This document shows, one piece after another, positions 6,250 to 14,453 of a stretch of DNA of 17,286 nt. The stretch comes from Actinomycetota bacterium (lineage in GTDB: Bacteria > Actinomycetota > Actinomycetes > Nanopelagicales > Nanopelagicaceae): assembly GCA_009927705.1 (NCBI GenBank), contig RFMK01000158.1, positions 1 to 17,286 of the forward strand. Reading direction: 5' to 3'. Under the pieces are notes generated by a model, which saw only the letters and a list, made by a program, of their open reading frames with translations, ran no database searches and had not been told where the DNA came from. The position numbers and the translations under genes were made by a program. Numbering within the stretch: position 1 is the stretch's first letter; each line of letters opens with the position of its first letter.

Positions 6250-8832
6250 GTGAAGAAAAAGCTTTCCGTGGCTCTTTTTGCAGTTATTGCGCTGATTTTC
6301 AATGCCTTGCCTGTTGTGGCGGCACCAGACAATGTCACCCTGACCGTTCACTATCAACGCCCGGGCGGAGATTACAACGGATGGAATCTCTGGATTTGGA
6401 AAAACTCAGATAACAATTCTCTTGATACTCCAGTTTCACAAACCGGGGTTCAATTCACTGGGAATGATGACTTTGGCAAAGTTGTGACCATCAAAATCGA
6501 TGGCATGAAGAGTTTCAAGGATCTGGGCATCATCGTCCGCCTTAATGATTGGGCGGCCAAGGATATAAATGATGATCGCTTTATTACCGAGTTTGATGCA
6601 AACGGAAATGCCGAAGTCTGGTTGGTCCAAAACGAGAAGACTATCTTCACGAAGAAGCCCACGATTGAGTTAAAGATTGCTAGCGCATCTTTTGAAGCGC
6701 TCAATGAAGTAAAGGTAGAACTCAATAAGCGATTCAAACCCTTAACTGGTTCAAGCAATGGGTTTGTCATTAGCGGTGGGTTAAGCGTCATCAGCGCTCG
6801 AACTGAGAACCCCAACTTGCCGGAAGATAACGAATTGATTTTGACCCTCAACGCATCAATCTCTCTTACAGAGCGGTATGAAATCTCTCATCCCACTTAC
6901 GGCAAAGCCGATATAGCCCTAGGAAATCTCGTGACCTCTCCAGAATTTGAAAAGAAATTTACTTACACAGGAAATGACTTGGGTCCAACCTACAAAGCTG
7001 ATTCCACCGCTTTCCGAGTCTGGGCGCCAACCGCCACTAAGGTCGAACTTCTCACATATTCGAGTGCGACTTCGGATGTTAAGAGCCGATATTCCATGAA
7101 ATCCGAAGCACAGGGAACGTGGACTTACACCCTTGCCGGCAATCACGATGGCTTGATTTATACCTATAACGTGGAAGTTTATGGCGCCACGAATGAAGTT
7201 GTGGATCCATACGTCAAATCTGCGACTGCAAACGGCAAGCGCGGGGTTGTCGTTAATCTCAATTCAACTAATCCCAAGAACTGGGAACGAAACAAACCCA
7301 CATTTTCTGGAAATCCCACCGATGCCGTTATCTATGAACTTCATGTGCGTGATCTCTCCATGGATAAGTCGGCGCCATTCCCTAACGCAGTCCGAGGAAA
7401 ATTCCTAGGACTCACCTACTCCAATCTCAAAGGAAGCGCTGGTCAGCCAGTTGGCGTCAATGCAATTAAGGATCTCGGAATAACTCACTTACAACTATTA
7501 CCTATCTATGACTTTGCTTCGGTTAACGAACTTAAACCAACATTTAATTGGGGCTATGACCCTTTGAACTATAACGTTCCTGAAGGCTCTTACTCCGGCG
7601 ATCCCACTAATCCGAAAGCACGCATTACTGAATTGAAACAGGCAATCCAATTACTCCATAGCCAAGGAATTCGAGTCATTATGGATGTGGTCTATAACCA
7701 CGTCTACGATGCATCAAGTTTCTCCCAATCAAAGATTGTGCCTGGTTATTGGTTCCGAACTGATGGCGATGGAAAGCTTACCAGCGCTTCTGGATGTGGA
7801 AATGATTCAGCATCAGAGCGATCCATGGTCCGAAAGTTCATCGTGGATTCAGTGAAATACTGGGCGAGTGAATATAACTTAGGTGGTTTCCGCTTTGATC
7901 TCATGGGCCTTCATGACATTGAAACTATGCGCCAAGTCCGAGCGGCACTTGATGAGATTGATCCAACAATCATTGTTATTGGTGAAGGCTGGAATATGGG
8001 GACACATCCTTCAGAAATCCGCTCAAATCAGCGAAATATCACCCAATTACCAGGCATTTCAGTCTTTAATGACCAGATTCGTGACGGCATAAAAGGTTCA
8101 GTTTTCAATGCCACCGATAAAGGATTTGCGACTGGCATTCCATCCAAGCGTTCAAACGTTATGGCTGGCGTAGTTGGAAACATTGATTATTCATCGTCGA
8201 TTGCTCCAGCTTTCACAACTCTTTCGCCCGGTCAATCCGTGAACTATGTCGAAGCTCATGACAACAATACTTTGCAAGATAAATTGCGACTCAGTCTCAA
8301 TACAAAGAGCGAAGCACTAATTGCTGCCTATCACCGACTAGCAAGTTCTATTCCGCTGCTCGCCCAAGGAATTCCCTTCATTCATGCTGGACAAGAATTC
8401 CAGCGTTCGAAAGGTGGAGATTCCAATTCGTATCAGTCGGGCGATGAAGTAAACGCTCTGAAGTGGAACCTCGTCACCAAGAACGCGGATACACGCAACT
8501 ACTTCAAGGGGCTGCTAAAGCTTCGCGCTGCACACCCAGCATTCCGAAGCAACGATGCAATCGCGGTTAAATCTAATTTGCGATTCCTCAAGAGTCCTGG
8601 TGATGTTATTGCTTATTCACTGAATGGCGACAAGCTCGGTGATAGTTGGAAAACCATCATTGTGATTCATAACGCTGGCACTAAATCGACTTCTATTACT
8701 CTTCCAAGCAAAGCTGATTGGAACGTAGTTGTTGATGGGAAGAAAGCTGGAACTAGCATCATCAAGAGCCTTATAAATTCATCGACTGCACAAATACCTG
8801 CCCTTTCGACCATGGTGCTCTACCTAAACTAA
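6250..8832 (+). CDS. pulA: Secreted type I pullulanase (CBM41-CBM48-GH13)
   Basis: Debranching enzyme hydrolysing alpha-1,6 links in pullulan, amylopectin or glycogen-derived dextrins, acting outside the cell. GTG start at 6250. Residues 1-25 are a Sec signal peptide (KKK, hydrophobic core, VAA cleavage) without lipobox. Residues about 27-135 are a CBM41 starch-binding domain (VTLTVHYQRPGGDYNGWNLW). A beta-rich linker domain ends in EFEKKFTYTGNDLG, as in Bacillus-type pullulanases. CBM48 covers about 240-335 (FRVWAPTATKVEL). The GH13 barrel carries the pullulanase signature FNWGYDP at 432-438, region I DVVYNH 479-484, region II GFRFD with nucleophile D550, region III acid/base E579 in GEGWN, and region IV H670-D671. 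All catalytic residues are present. At 860 residues it has no C-terminal anchor, so the enzyme should be released. It is followed after 12 bp by an esterase-like gene. Confidence 0.95.
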   Translation: MKKKLSVALFAVIALIFNALPVVAAPDNVTLTVHYQRPGGDYNGWNLWIWKNSDNNSLDTPVSQTGVQFTGNDDFGKVVTIKIDGMKSFKDLGIIVRLNDWAAKDINDDRFITEFDANGNAEVWLVQNEKTIFTKKPTIELKIASASFEALNEVKVELNKRFKPLTGSSNGFVISGGLSVISARTENPNLPEDNELILTLNASISLTERYEISHPTYGKADIALGNLVTSPEFEKKFTYTGNDLGPTYKADSTAFRVWAPTATKVELLTYSSATSDVKSRYSMKSEAQGTWTYTLAGNHDGLIYTYNVEVYGATNEVVDPYVKSATANGKRGVVVNLNSTNPKNWERNKPTFSGNPTDAVIYELHVRDLSMDKSAPFPNAVRGKFLGLTYSNLKGSAGQPVGVNAIKDLGITHLQLLPIYDFASVNELKPTFNWGYDPLNYNVPEGSYSGDPTNPKARITELKQAIQLLHSQGIRVIMDVVYNHVYDASSFSQSKIVPGYWFRTDGDGKLTSASGCGNDSASERSMVRKFIVDSVKYWASEYNLGGFRFDLMGLHDIETMRQVRAALDEIDPTIIVIGEGWNMGTHPSEIRSNQRNITQLPGISVFNDQIRDGIKGSVFNATDKGFATGIPSKRSNVMAGVVGNIDYSSSIAPAFTTLSPGQSVNYVEAHDNNTLQDKLRLSLNTKSEALIAAYHRLASSIPLLAQGIPFIHAGQEFQRSKGGDSNSYQSGDEVNALKWNLVTKNADTRNYFKGLLKLRAAHPAFRSNDAIAVKSNLRFLKSPGDVIAYSLNGDKLGDSWKTIIVIHNAGTKSTSITLPSKADWNVVVDGKKAGTSIIKSLINSSTAQIPALSTMVLYLN

Positions 8833-8844
8833 AGAGTACGAGAA

Positions 8845-9660
8845 ATGTTGACCTTCCAATCGAAATACCAAGTTCGGGGAATTCCTGGCTTTGTTAATCG
8901 AGTTTCGCTACACGGTCGAACCATTGATTATTGGGCTCCGGAGGGCGGTTCTGATCACGTCCTCATCGCACACGACGGTCAGAATATCTTTGATCGTAAG
9001 ACCGCAACCTTTCTCTACACCTGGAAACTTGCACAAACCAGTATTCGTGTAGCGCGCGAAGCTCATCTGACTCCACCTTTAATCATCGGCGTCTTCCACA
9101 GTTCTACAAAGTCAGATCCACATGGTCGCGGTAAAGATCTTTGCCCTGAGGATCCTTTCCGACAAGGAATGAAAGCAACCAATTACGTAACAATTTCAGC
9201 GGAGGAACTTCATGGAAACAAATATCTGCAGACAATTTTCGATGAGATTGTTCCTGAGATTGCTCTTGCGACTTCTACACAAATGAGTCCAGAGAAGACT
9301 GCAATGATCGGCTCCTCAATGGGTGGCCTTGCGACTTTATATTCAGCCATAAAACATTCAGAGCGATTTCACACAGCATTAGCTCTATCACCTCATTGGG
9401 TGCTTGCTGGAGAAGAACTTGTTGATTGGATGATTCCCAAATTGCCCATGAACAAGGAGATGCGTATTTGGATGAGCCGTGGCACCAAAGGTCTCGACGC
9501 GTCCTATGAGCCATTCCAAGAACGCGCTGATCGTATGATGGAAGATTTAGGATGGAATTCAAGCCGTTATATTTCAAAGGTTTATCACCGCACCACGCAT
9601 AATGAACGTTCATGGGCTAGCTACGTAGATGAGCCACTTCGATTCTGGCTCAATAAGTGA
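8845..9660 (+). CDS. Esterase-like alpha/beta hydrolase (putative esterase family)
   Basis: A 271-residue serine hydrolase of the esterase D/enterochelin-esterase type (Pfam 'putative esterase'). The nucleophile elbow is GSSMGG with S158. The likely catalytic His is H252 in THNERSW, matching the family's HNExxW pattern, and D218 in GTKGLD is a possible acid. No signal peptide is present, so it is expected in the cytosol, unlike the pullulanase before it. The ATG at 8845 follows the pulA stop by 12 bp with a weak AAAGAG at 8831-8836, so the two genes are probably co-transcribed. That pairing suggests action on acylated glucans or oligosaccharides, but this is inference and the substrate is unknown. 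The 3' end overlaps the convergent amylase gene by 11 bp. Confidence 0.82.
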   Translation: MLTFQSKYQVRGIPGFVNRVSLHGRTIDYWAPEGGSDHVLIAHDGQNIFDRKTATFLYTWKLAQTSIRVAREAHLTPPLIIGVFHSSTKSDPHGRGKDLCPEDPFRQGMKATNYVTISAEELHGNKYLQTIFDEIVPEIALATSTQMSPEKTAMIGSSMGGLATLYSAIKHSERFHTALALSPHWVLAGEELVDWMIPKLPMNKEMRIWMSRGTKGLDASYEPFQERADRMMEDLGWNSSRYISKVYHRTTHNERSWASYVDEPLRFWLNK

Positions 9661-11770
9661 TTTTGAAAGTCCGCACCTTCGAATAAGCGATCTCACCGAC
9701 TGCATTCTTGGCTATTGCCACAACTTCAATAGTCGTGCCTGACTTGAACTTTCGCGGCTGAGTGAAAACTCGATACAGACCGCCCGGCACCTCGCTGGTC
9801 TCAAAAGTTCTACGATCGGCTGTTCCCACATTGCTCCATTTTGTCGTGCCCTGCTTACGGATTTGGAAGTTCACTTGGATGAATTCATCGCCAGGAACTG
9901 TGGCGCGAAGTGAGAGCCAATTTGGGGTCGCAAAGTCGTAGTCAACTTTTGCAAGGTTCACCGAGAGTTTGCTGGTTGGGGTAAATTTTCTAGAAGACTT
10001 CAAAACCACCGTGGATATTGCTGGCGCTGTAAGGCTGATTGTTTTGCCAACAACATTTAGTGCGGATGCTGATCCATAAATCACTTCCCAAGCGGAATCT
10101 GTCGATACCGGAACTTTGATTGACTCATCTGATTCCCCTGAATTGAAGACGACCACATACTCTTGTCCATCGAGATACCGGGACATTGCTACTGCGCTTC
10201 GAGAAGTAGAACGTAATTGTTGAGTTCCACTTCGTAAGGCAGGGTTTGCTTTGATGAGTCGACCAATCGATGCTATTTGCTCCTGCAATGGATTGGAGAC
10301 GTCAAATGCGCTCTTGGTTCCAATGGGTGAAGAACCAATGCGATATTCGTTCTGCCATTCAACTACTTGAGTAGGAAACATGTCTTGACGTGCAGACTTA
10401 TCTCCCCCGCTTCCTACCATGCCTTTTTCGTCACCGTAATACAAGACGGGCGCGCCTCGAGAGAAGAAGAGAACTTCATTAGCTAACTTGGAGCGACGCA
10501 AGGTCAAATCTTCATCCCCATAAGTTGCCGATTCGATGAAGTAACCGACTCTCCCCATATCGTGATTACCCATAAATGTTGGAATTCCGTATGCGCTTTG
10601 GGTAGCGGTTGTGTAGAGATCATCTTGATTGAACATGTCTATCAAACGAGGGACTTGTCCGTCAGTCTTAGCAAATCCCAATCCATGACGCTGAAAAGCG
10701 AAATCTAAGACGCTAGGAAAAGATTGATCATGCACAAATGTTGAGAGGTAATAGGGATTCGCGTCATAAACCTCACCAAACACGCCAAAATCAGGTTTGC
10801 CGGCTGCTTTCGCAGCAGACATGATCTTGGGTAGAAATGCATTCCAGAACTCGGGATTCACATGTTTGGCTGTATCAATACGATATCCATCGATATCAAA
10901 TTTAGTTATCCAGCTGGACCAGAGTTTGATCATTCCTTCAATGACCGCAGGCTTCTCAGTGAAAAGGTCATCAAGTCCAAAGAAATCCCCGTATGTGCTT
11001 GACTCACCTGAAAAGGTTGAATCTCCACGGTTGTGATAATTCGTCAAATCATTGAGGAATGCTGGCTTTTTAATCTTCGCATTCGCTTTTCCAACAACGG
11101 GTGGTCTTGGAAATGATTTCTTGGTATCAAGTTTTGGAAAGCTCTTCTGACCGACATACTTCAATAGGTCAAACTCTTTTCCTCGATAATCCTTGTAAGG
11201 AACCATATCGAGAGACGCATAGTTGTACATTCCATAGGAGTTGAAGATGATGTCCGCCGTATGATTTACAACGATATCAACGATTACCTTCATGCCAAGT
11301 GCGTGCGCCTTTGCAATCATTGCTTTGAACTCTGTCTCCGTACCTAGATGGGGATCTACGGTTGTGAAGTCAGTTCCCCAATAACCGTGGTATGCAGCGC
11401 TACCTTGTTGGACCCAATTTTGGACAACTGGTGGCGTGATCCAAATTGAAGTGAAACCCATGCCCTTGATGTAAGTAAGTTTCTCTGTAAGTCCGACGAA
11501 ATCGCCACCATGCCAATAACCAATATCTGTCTTATCCAGCCCATTTACTAGTGATCCACCTTTGACAAATGCATCATCATTATTGGGATTACCATTCGCA
11601 AATCGATCGGTCATAACGAAGTAGATCGAGTCCTGCGCTAAGGCCCCGCGAGCTATCGGTTTGAAGGTGGGCAGGTTTTCTGCAGTACTGGCCGGAGTTA
11701 AGAAAAAGAGGCCAGATACTAGGGTTGTGGCGGTGGTCGCTGTTATTGCTTTCCTTACGAAAGTAGCCAC
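9650..11770 (-). CDS. amyA: Secreted GH13 alpha-amylase with C-terminal beta-sandwich
   Basis: Extracellular endo-acting alpha-1,4-glucan hydrolase. GTG start at 11770 with AGGTGG just upstream, overlapping the preceding gene by 16 bp, so translation is probably coupled. Residues 1-30 are a Sec signal peptide (RK, hydrophobic core, STA cleavage) and no anchor is seen. GH13 motifs: DPHLGT, region I DIVVNH 165-170, a long B-domain loop of about 130 residues, region II GYRID with nucleophile D299, region III acid/base E333 in FGEVYD, and region IV N402-H403-D404. LYYGDEKG follows, then a domain C with RYLDGQEYVVVFNSG. Residues about 610-706 look like a fibronectin III-type or starch-binding beta-sandwich (RATVPGDEF to VRTFKITY). 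At 706 residues it is longer than a minimal amylase. Exact specificity (amylase, maltogenic or mixed) cannot be set from sequence alone. Confidence 0.9.
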   Translation of the reverse strand: MATFVRKAITATTATTLVSGLFFLTPASTAENLPTFKPIARGALAQDSIYFVMTDRFANGNPNNDDAFVKGGSLVNGLDKTDIGYWHGGDFVGLTEKLTYIKGMGFTSIWITPPVVQNWVQQGSAAYHGYWGTDFTTVDPHLGTETEFKAMIAKAHALGMKVIVDIVVNHTADIIFNSYGMYNYASLDMVPYKDYRGKEFDLLKYVGQKSFPKLDTKKSFPRPPVVGKANAKIKKPAFLNDLTNYHNRGDSTFSGESSTYGDFFGLDDLFTEKPAVIEGMIKLWSSWITKFDIDGYRIDTAKHVNPEFWNAFLPKIMSAAKAAGKPDFGVFGEVYDANPYYLSTFVHDQSFPSVLDFAFQRHGLGFAKTDGQVPRLIDMFNQDDLYTTATQSAYGIPTFMGNHDMGRVGYFIESATYGDEDLTLRRSKLANEVLFFSRGAPVLYYGDEKGMVGSGGDKSARQDMFPTQVVEWQNEYRIGSSPIGTKSAFDVSNPLQEQIASIGRLIKANPALRSGTQQLRSTSRSAVAMSRYLDGQEYVVVFNSGESDESIKVPVSTDSAWEVIYGSASALNVVGKTISLTAPAISTVVLKSSRKFTPTSKLSVNLAKVDYDFATPNWLSLRATVPGDEFIQVNFQIRKQGTTKWSNVGTADRRTFETSEVPGGLYRVFTQPRKFKSGTTIEVVAIAKNAVGEIAYSKVRTFKITY

Positions 11771-13557
11771 AAACCACCTACTGCATTCTTCGCATTAATG
11801 GTTAGCGCTTTACCACTGGCAGTTGGTCCAAAGAGCGTTTTTTTGATTGAATATCCGTACGGAGTGAGATCAATCTTCTCTCGTATCCCCTTACGAGAAA
11901 CGTAGACCAGTACTGACTCCTTCTTTGATTCCCGTAGATATGCGAGGGAGTCTTTGCCAACGTGTATCCATCGAATCCCACCATGAGCCAGAGCATGACT
12001 CTCTTTTCGAATCTTGATTAATTCGATATAGTCAAAGAGCAGTTCACTATTCCATTTCTCTGGGTGATCCCAATCGATGGTTCGTCGACCGTTCTCCCCC
12101 CAATTTCCCTCTAGACCGATCTCATCTCCAGCAAAGATGGAAGGAACGCCGGGATATGACATCAACAAAGTCACGCCAGCGATATTTTTCTGACTATCTT
12201 TTTTCACCACAGTGTGGAATCGGGCACGATCGTGAGAGCCGAGAAGAATCATGCTGGCAATCAAGGAACGCCATGGAATCCCTGCGGCAAATTGTTGCAT
12301 CATCTCTGACATAGCAGCACCATCAATCTTAGGAAGCGGTGCTGGCATGCCAAATGAGTCACGGACTTTCTCATCTTCACCATTAAGCCAATACCAAATC
12401 GGTTTAGTGAAACCGTTGTAATTCATAGTTCCATGCCAGCCAAAACCATCAAGATCTTCGGCAAAGAAATCAGCATTCTCAGCTACTAACCATGCGTCAG
12501 GATTAGCTTCGTGCATGGCTTCCCGAATACCGCGCGCAATCTCGCGATTGAAGTTATCTCCGTAGTAACGGCCAGTCATGTTTCCAACGTCGATACGCCA
12601 TCCAGACATTCCGAAGGGCTCTCGTAACCAGCGCCGGACAATAGATTTCTCTCCCTCCCACAAAAGCTGTCGGAGCTTCTTGGATGAGAAATTGAGCTTG
12701 GGTAGCGACTGAACATTCCACCAGCCGATATATCCCCACTTACTTTTCTTAGTCCAATAGAAGAATTCCCTTTTCTCGCTGCGAGGATTCTTCAGCGCTT
12801 CTTGTATCCATGGATGACCTAAACCGCAATGATTTGTGGTGAGGTCGCTCATGACTCTGATTCCGTTTTTTTGAGCGCTCTTTCGCAATTTGATTAGCGC
12901 TTCATCGCCCCCCAGCAATGGATCTGCTTCCTCAAAAGATGAAGCGTCGTAACGGTGATTACTTCCACTTGCAAAGATTGGTGTGAAATAGATGGCGTTT
13001 ACTCCGAGAGAAGAGAGATGATCAAGTTTCTCTTCTACACCGCCAAAATCACCGCCATAGAACTCTTGACTTACTTCTTTCTGATTTAGTGCGGGAATGT
13101 CGTTCCACTTTCGCGGAATGGCCCACTCAGGAAGTTTGCGTGCAACTCCTGACTTTGCGAAGCGATCTGGAAAGATTTGATAGAAGATGGCAGTTCGGAG
13201 CCATGATGGAGCGTCGTGATGTGCGGTAATTTTGAAGTCAAAGTGGTCCACGACATCACGTGCGAATACTCCAGCAGCATTTAGCCAACGAAAATTCTTT
13301 CCATCTCGAAGCAAGAAGCGATAGTTGGTGATGGGACTGACAATTTCAACTGAAACCTGCCACCAATTCTCTACTGAAGTTGATCTACTTTTCTTCAATG
13401 GATAAGTAACTGGCTCCCCATCTTGCAAGATCCTTATGTATACATTTTTTACCGAATCCTTTTTTGGCACCCGAATCTTGAGGTTAATCTTCTCGCCCAA
13501 TTTTGGTGCGCGATTGCTGACATAGAGCTCACTGCCATCATGATGAGGTAAGGGCAC
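11755..13557 (-). CDS. Cytoplasmic GH13 maltodextrin hydrolase (neopullulanase/alpha-glucosidase-like)
   Basis: Breaks down imported maltodextrins in the cytosol; no signal peptide. An upstream in-frame ATG at 13674 would bury 114 bp in malG and add a non-homologous tail. The GTG at 13557 has AAAGGG 6 nt upstream and starts 2 bp after the malG stop, giving 600 residues. An N-terminal beta domain of about 115 residues (ELYVSNRAPKLGEKINLKI) resembles the CBM34-like domain of neopullulanases and MalZ. The barrel then starts at AIFYQIFPDRFA. Motifs: HRYDASSF, region I DLTTNH 238-243, region II GWRID with nucleophile D323, region III E360 in AENADF, region IV H442-D443, and VPSIFAGDEIGLEG. A complete catalytic set is present. 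MalZ-like glucosidase, cyclomaltodextrinase and neopullulanase are not separable by eye. The next gene (amylase) overlaps its 3' end by 16 bp. Confidence 0.9.
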   Translation of the reverse strand: MPLPHHDGSELYVSNRAPKLGEKINLKIRVPKKDSVKNVYIRILQDGEPVTYPLKKSRSTSVENWWQVSVEIVSPITNYRFLLRDGKNFRWLNAAGVFARDVVDHFDFKITAHHDAPSWLRTAIFYQIFPDRFAKSGVARKLPEWAIPRKWNDIPALNQKEVSQEFYGGDFGGVEEKLDHLSSLGVNAIYFTPIFASGSNHRYDASSFEEADPLLGGDEALIKLRKSAQKNGIRVMSDLTTNHCGLGHPWIQEALKNPRSEKREFFYWTKKSKWGYIGWWNVQSLPKLNFSSKKLRQLLWEGEKSIVRRWLREPFGMSGWRIDVGNMTGRYYGDNFNREIARGIREAMHEANPDAWLVAENADFFAEDLDGFGWHGTMNYNGFTKPIWYWLNGEDEKVRDSFGMPAPLPKIDGAAMSEMMQQFAAGIPWRSLIASMILLGSHDRARFHTVVKKDSQKNIAGVTLLMSYPGVPSIFAGDEIGLEGNWGENGRRTIDWDHPEKWNSELLFDYIELIKIRKESHALAHGGIRWIHVGKDSLAYLRESKKESVLVYVSRKGIREKIDLTPYGYSIKKTLFGPTASGKALTINAKNAVGGLWLLS

Positions 13558-13559
13558 GT

Positions 13560-14453
13560 TTATCCCTTTAGTGAGCCGGCAGTAAGCCCCGAAACAACGA
13601 ATCGCTGGAGCCAAATGAAGAGCAACATCACAGGCAAAGTCGCAATGAGCGCTCCAGCTGCGAAAGCTCCCCAATTCTCTTGGAAATCGGTCTCGATGAA
13701 TTGGCGCATACCGACTGCGAGCGTGATGGAATCTTGATTACCGCCCAAGATCACCGACGTCAGCAAGAACTCATTCATAGTACCGATAAAGGAAAGCAGA
13801 GCCACAACTGAGAGCATGGGAAGTGCAAGTGGCAAGATGATTCGAACATAGATCTGGCCATGAGATGCCCCATCAATCTTTGCTGATTCATCAATCTCAG
13901 AAGGAATTGAGTCGAAGAAACCTTTGAGCATCCATGCATTTATGCCGAGTGCACCACCAGCAAAGATCACAAGAAGCGCGATGGGATTACCAAAATCCAT
14001 AAATGGAATAGATTCGCGAAGGTCAGCAAGAATCACATAGAACGCAGTGACTGCAAGTAATTGGGGGAACATCTGGATGATGAGAATTGTCATCAAAGTT
14101 GTCTTACGACCCCTGTAGCGGAAACGACTTAATGCGTATGCAGCCGTCGCTCCGATTGCGAGCTGAACCACCGCGTTAATTGAAGCAATCAACACAGAAT
14201 TCCTCATCCAACGCCAATATGGCTGGTCAGGGTTCTCCCACAACAATCGATAGTTATCGAGGCCGCGATATTGAGGAATCAAACTTTGGGTATTGATTTT
14301 GCCAAGTTGATCAAAGGAGGCCGAGGCCATCCATATAAGTGGAAAAAGTGCGAAGGCAATAGCAAGCAATGCGATTGCGTGACGCCAGGCCAAAACTCGT
14401 AACCATTTATTGAAGGTCATCTTTTTCTCACGAACGACGAGTGCGCTACTCAA
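13560..14453 (-). CDS. malG: Maltodextrin ABC transporter permease MalG
   Basis: Inner-membrane permease subunit pairing with MalF. At 297 residues it matches E. coli MalG (296). Six hydrophobic segments are seen, the first at about 22-42. The cytoplasmic EAA loop at about 186-205 reads DESAKIDGASHGQIYVRIILPLALP with G195, the contact site for the ATPase. The TTG start at 14453 overlaps the malF TGA stop (shared TTGA) and has GGAG 8 nt upstream (14462-14465). An alternative ATG at 14420 would remove 11 residues. The short spacings on both sides indicate one transcript with malF and the GH13 gene. Confidence 0.94.
   Translation of the reverse strand: MSSALVVREKKMTFNKWLRVLAWRHAIALLAIAFALFPLIWMASASFDQLGKINTQSLIPQYRGLDNYRLLWENPDQPYWRWMRNSVLIASINAVVQLAIGATAAYALSRFRYRGRKTTLMTILIIQMFPQLLAVTAFYVILADLRESIPFMDFGNPIALLVIFAGGALGINAWMLKGFFDSIPSEIDESAKIDGASHGQIYVRIILPLALPMLSVVALLSFIGTMNEFLLTSVILGGNQDSITLAVGMRQFIETDFQENWGAFAAGALIATLPVMLLFIWLQRFVVSGLTAGSLKG

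Noticed and set aside
6450..6851. 133-residue minus-strand frame inside pulA
   Set aside because: It lies fully opposite the CBM41 region of pulA; composition is low-information and no ribosome site is visible.
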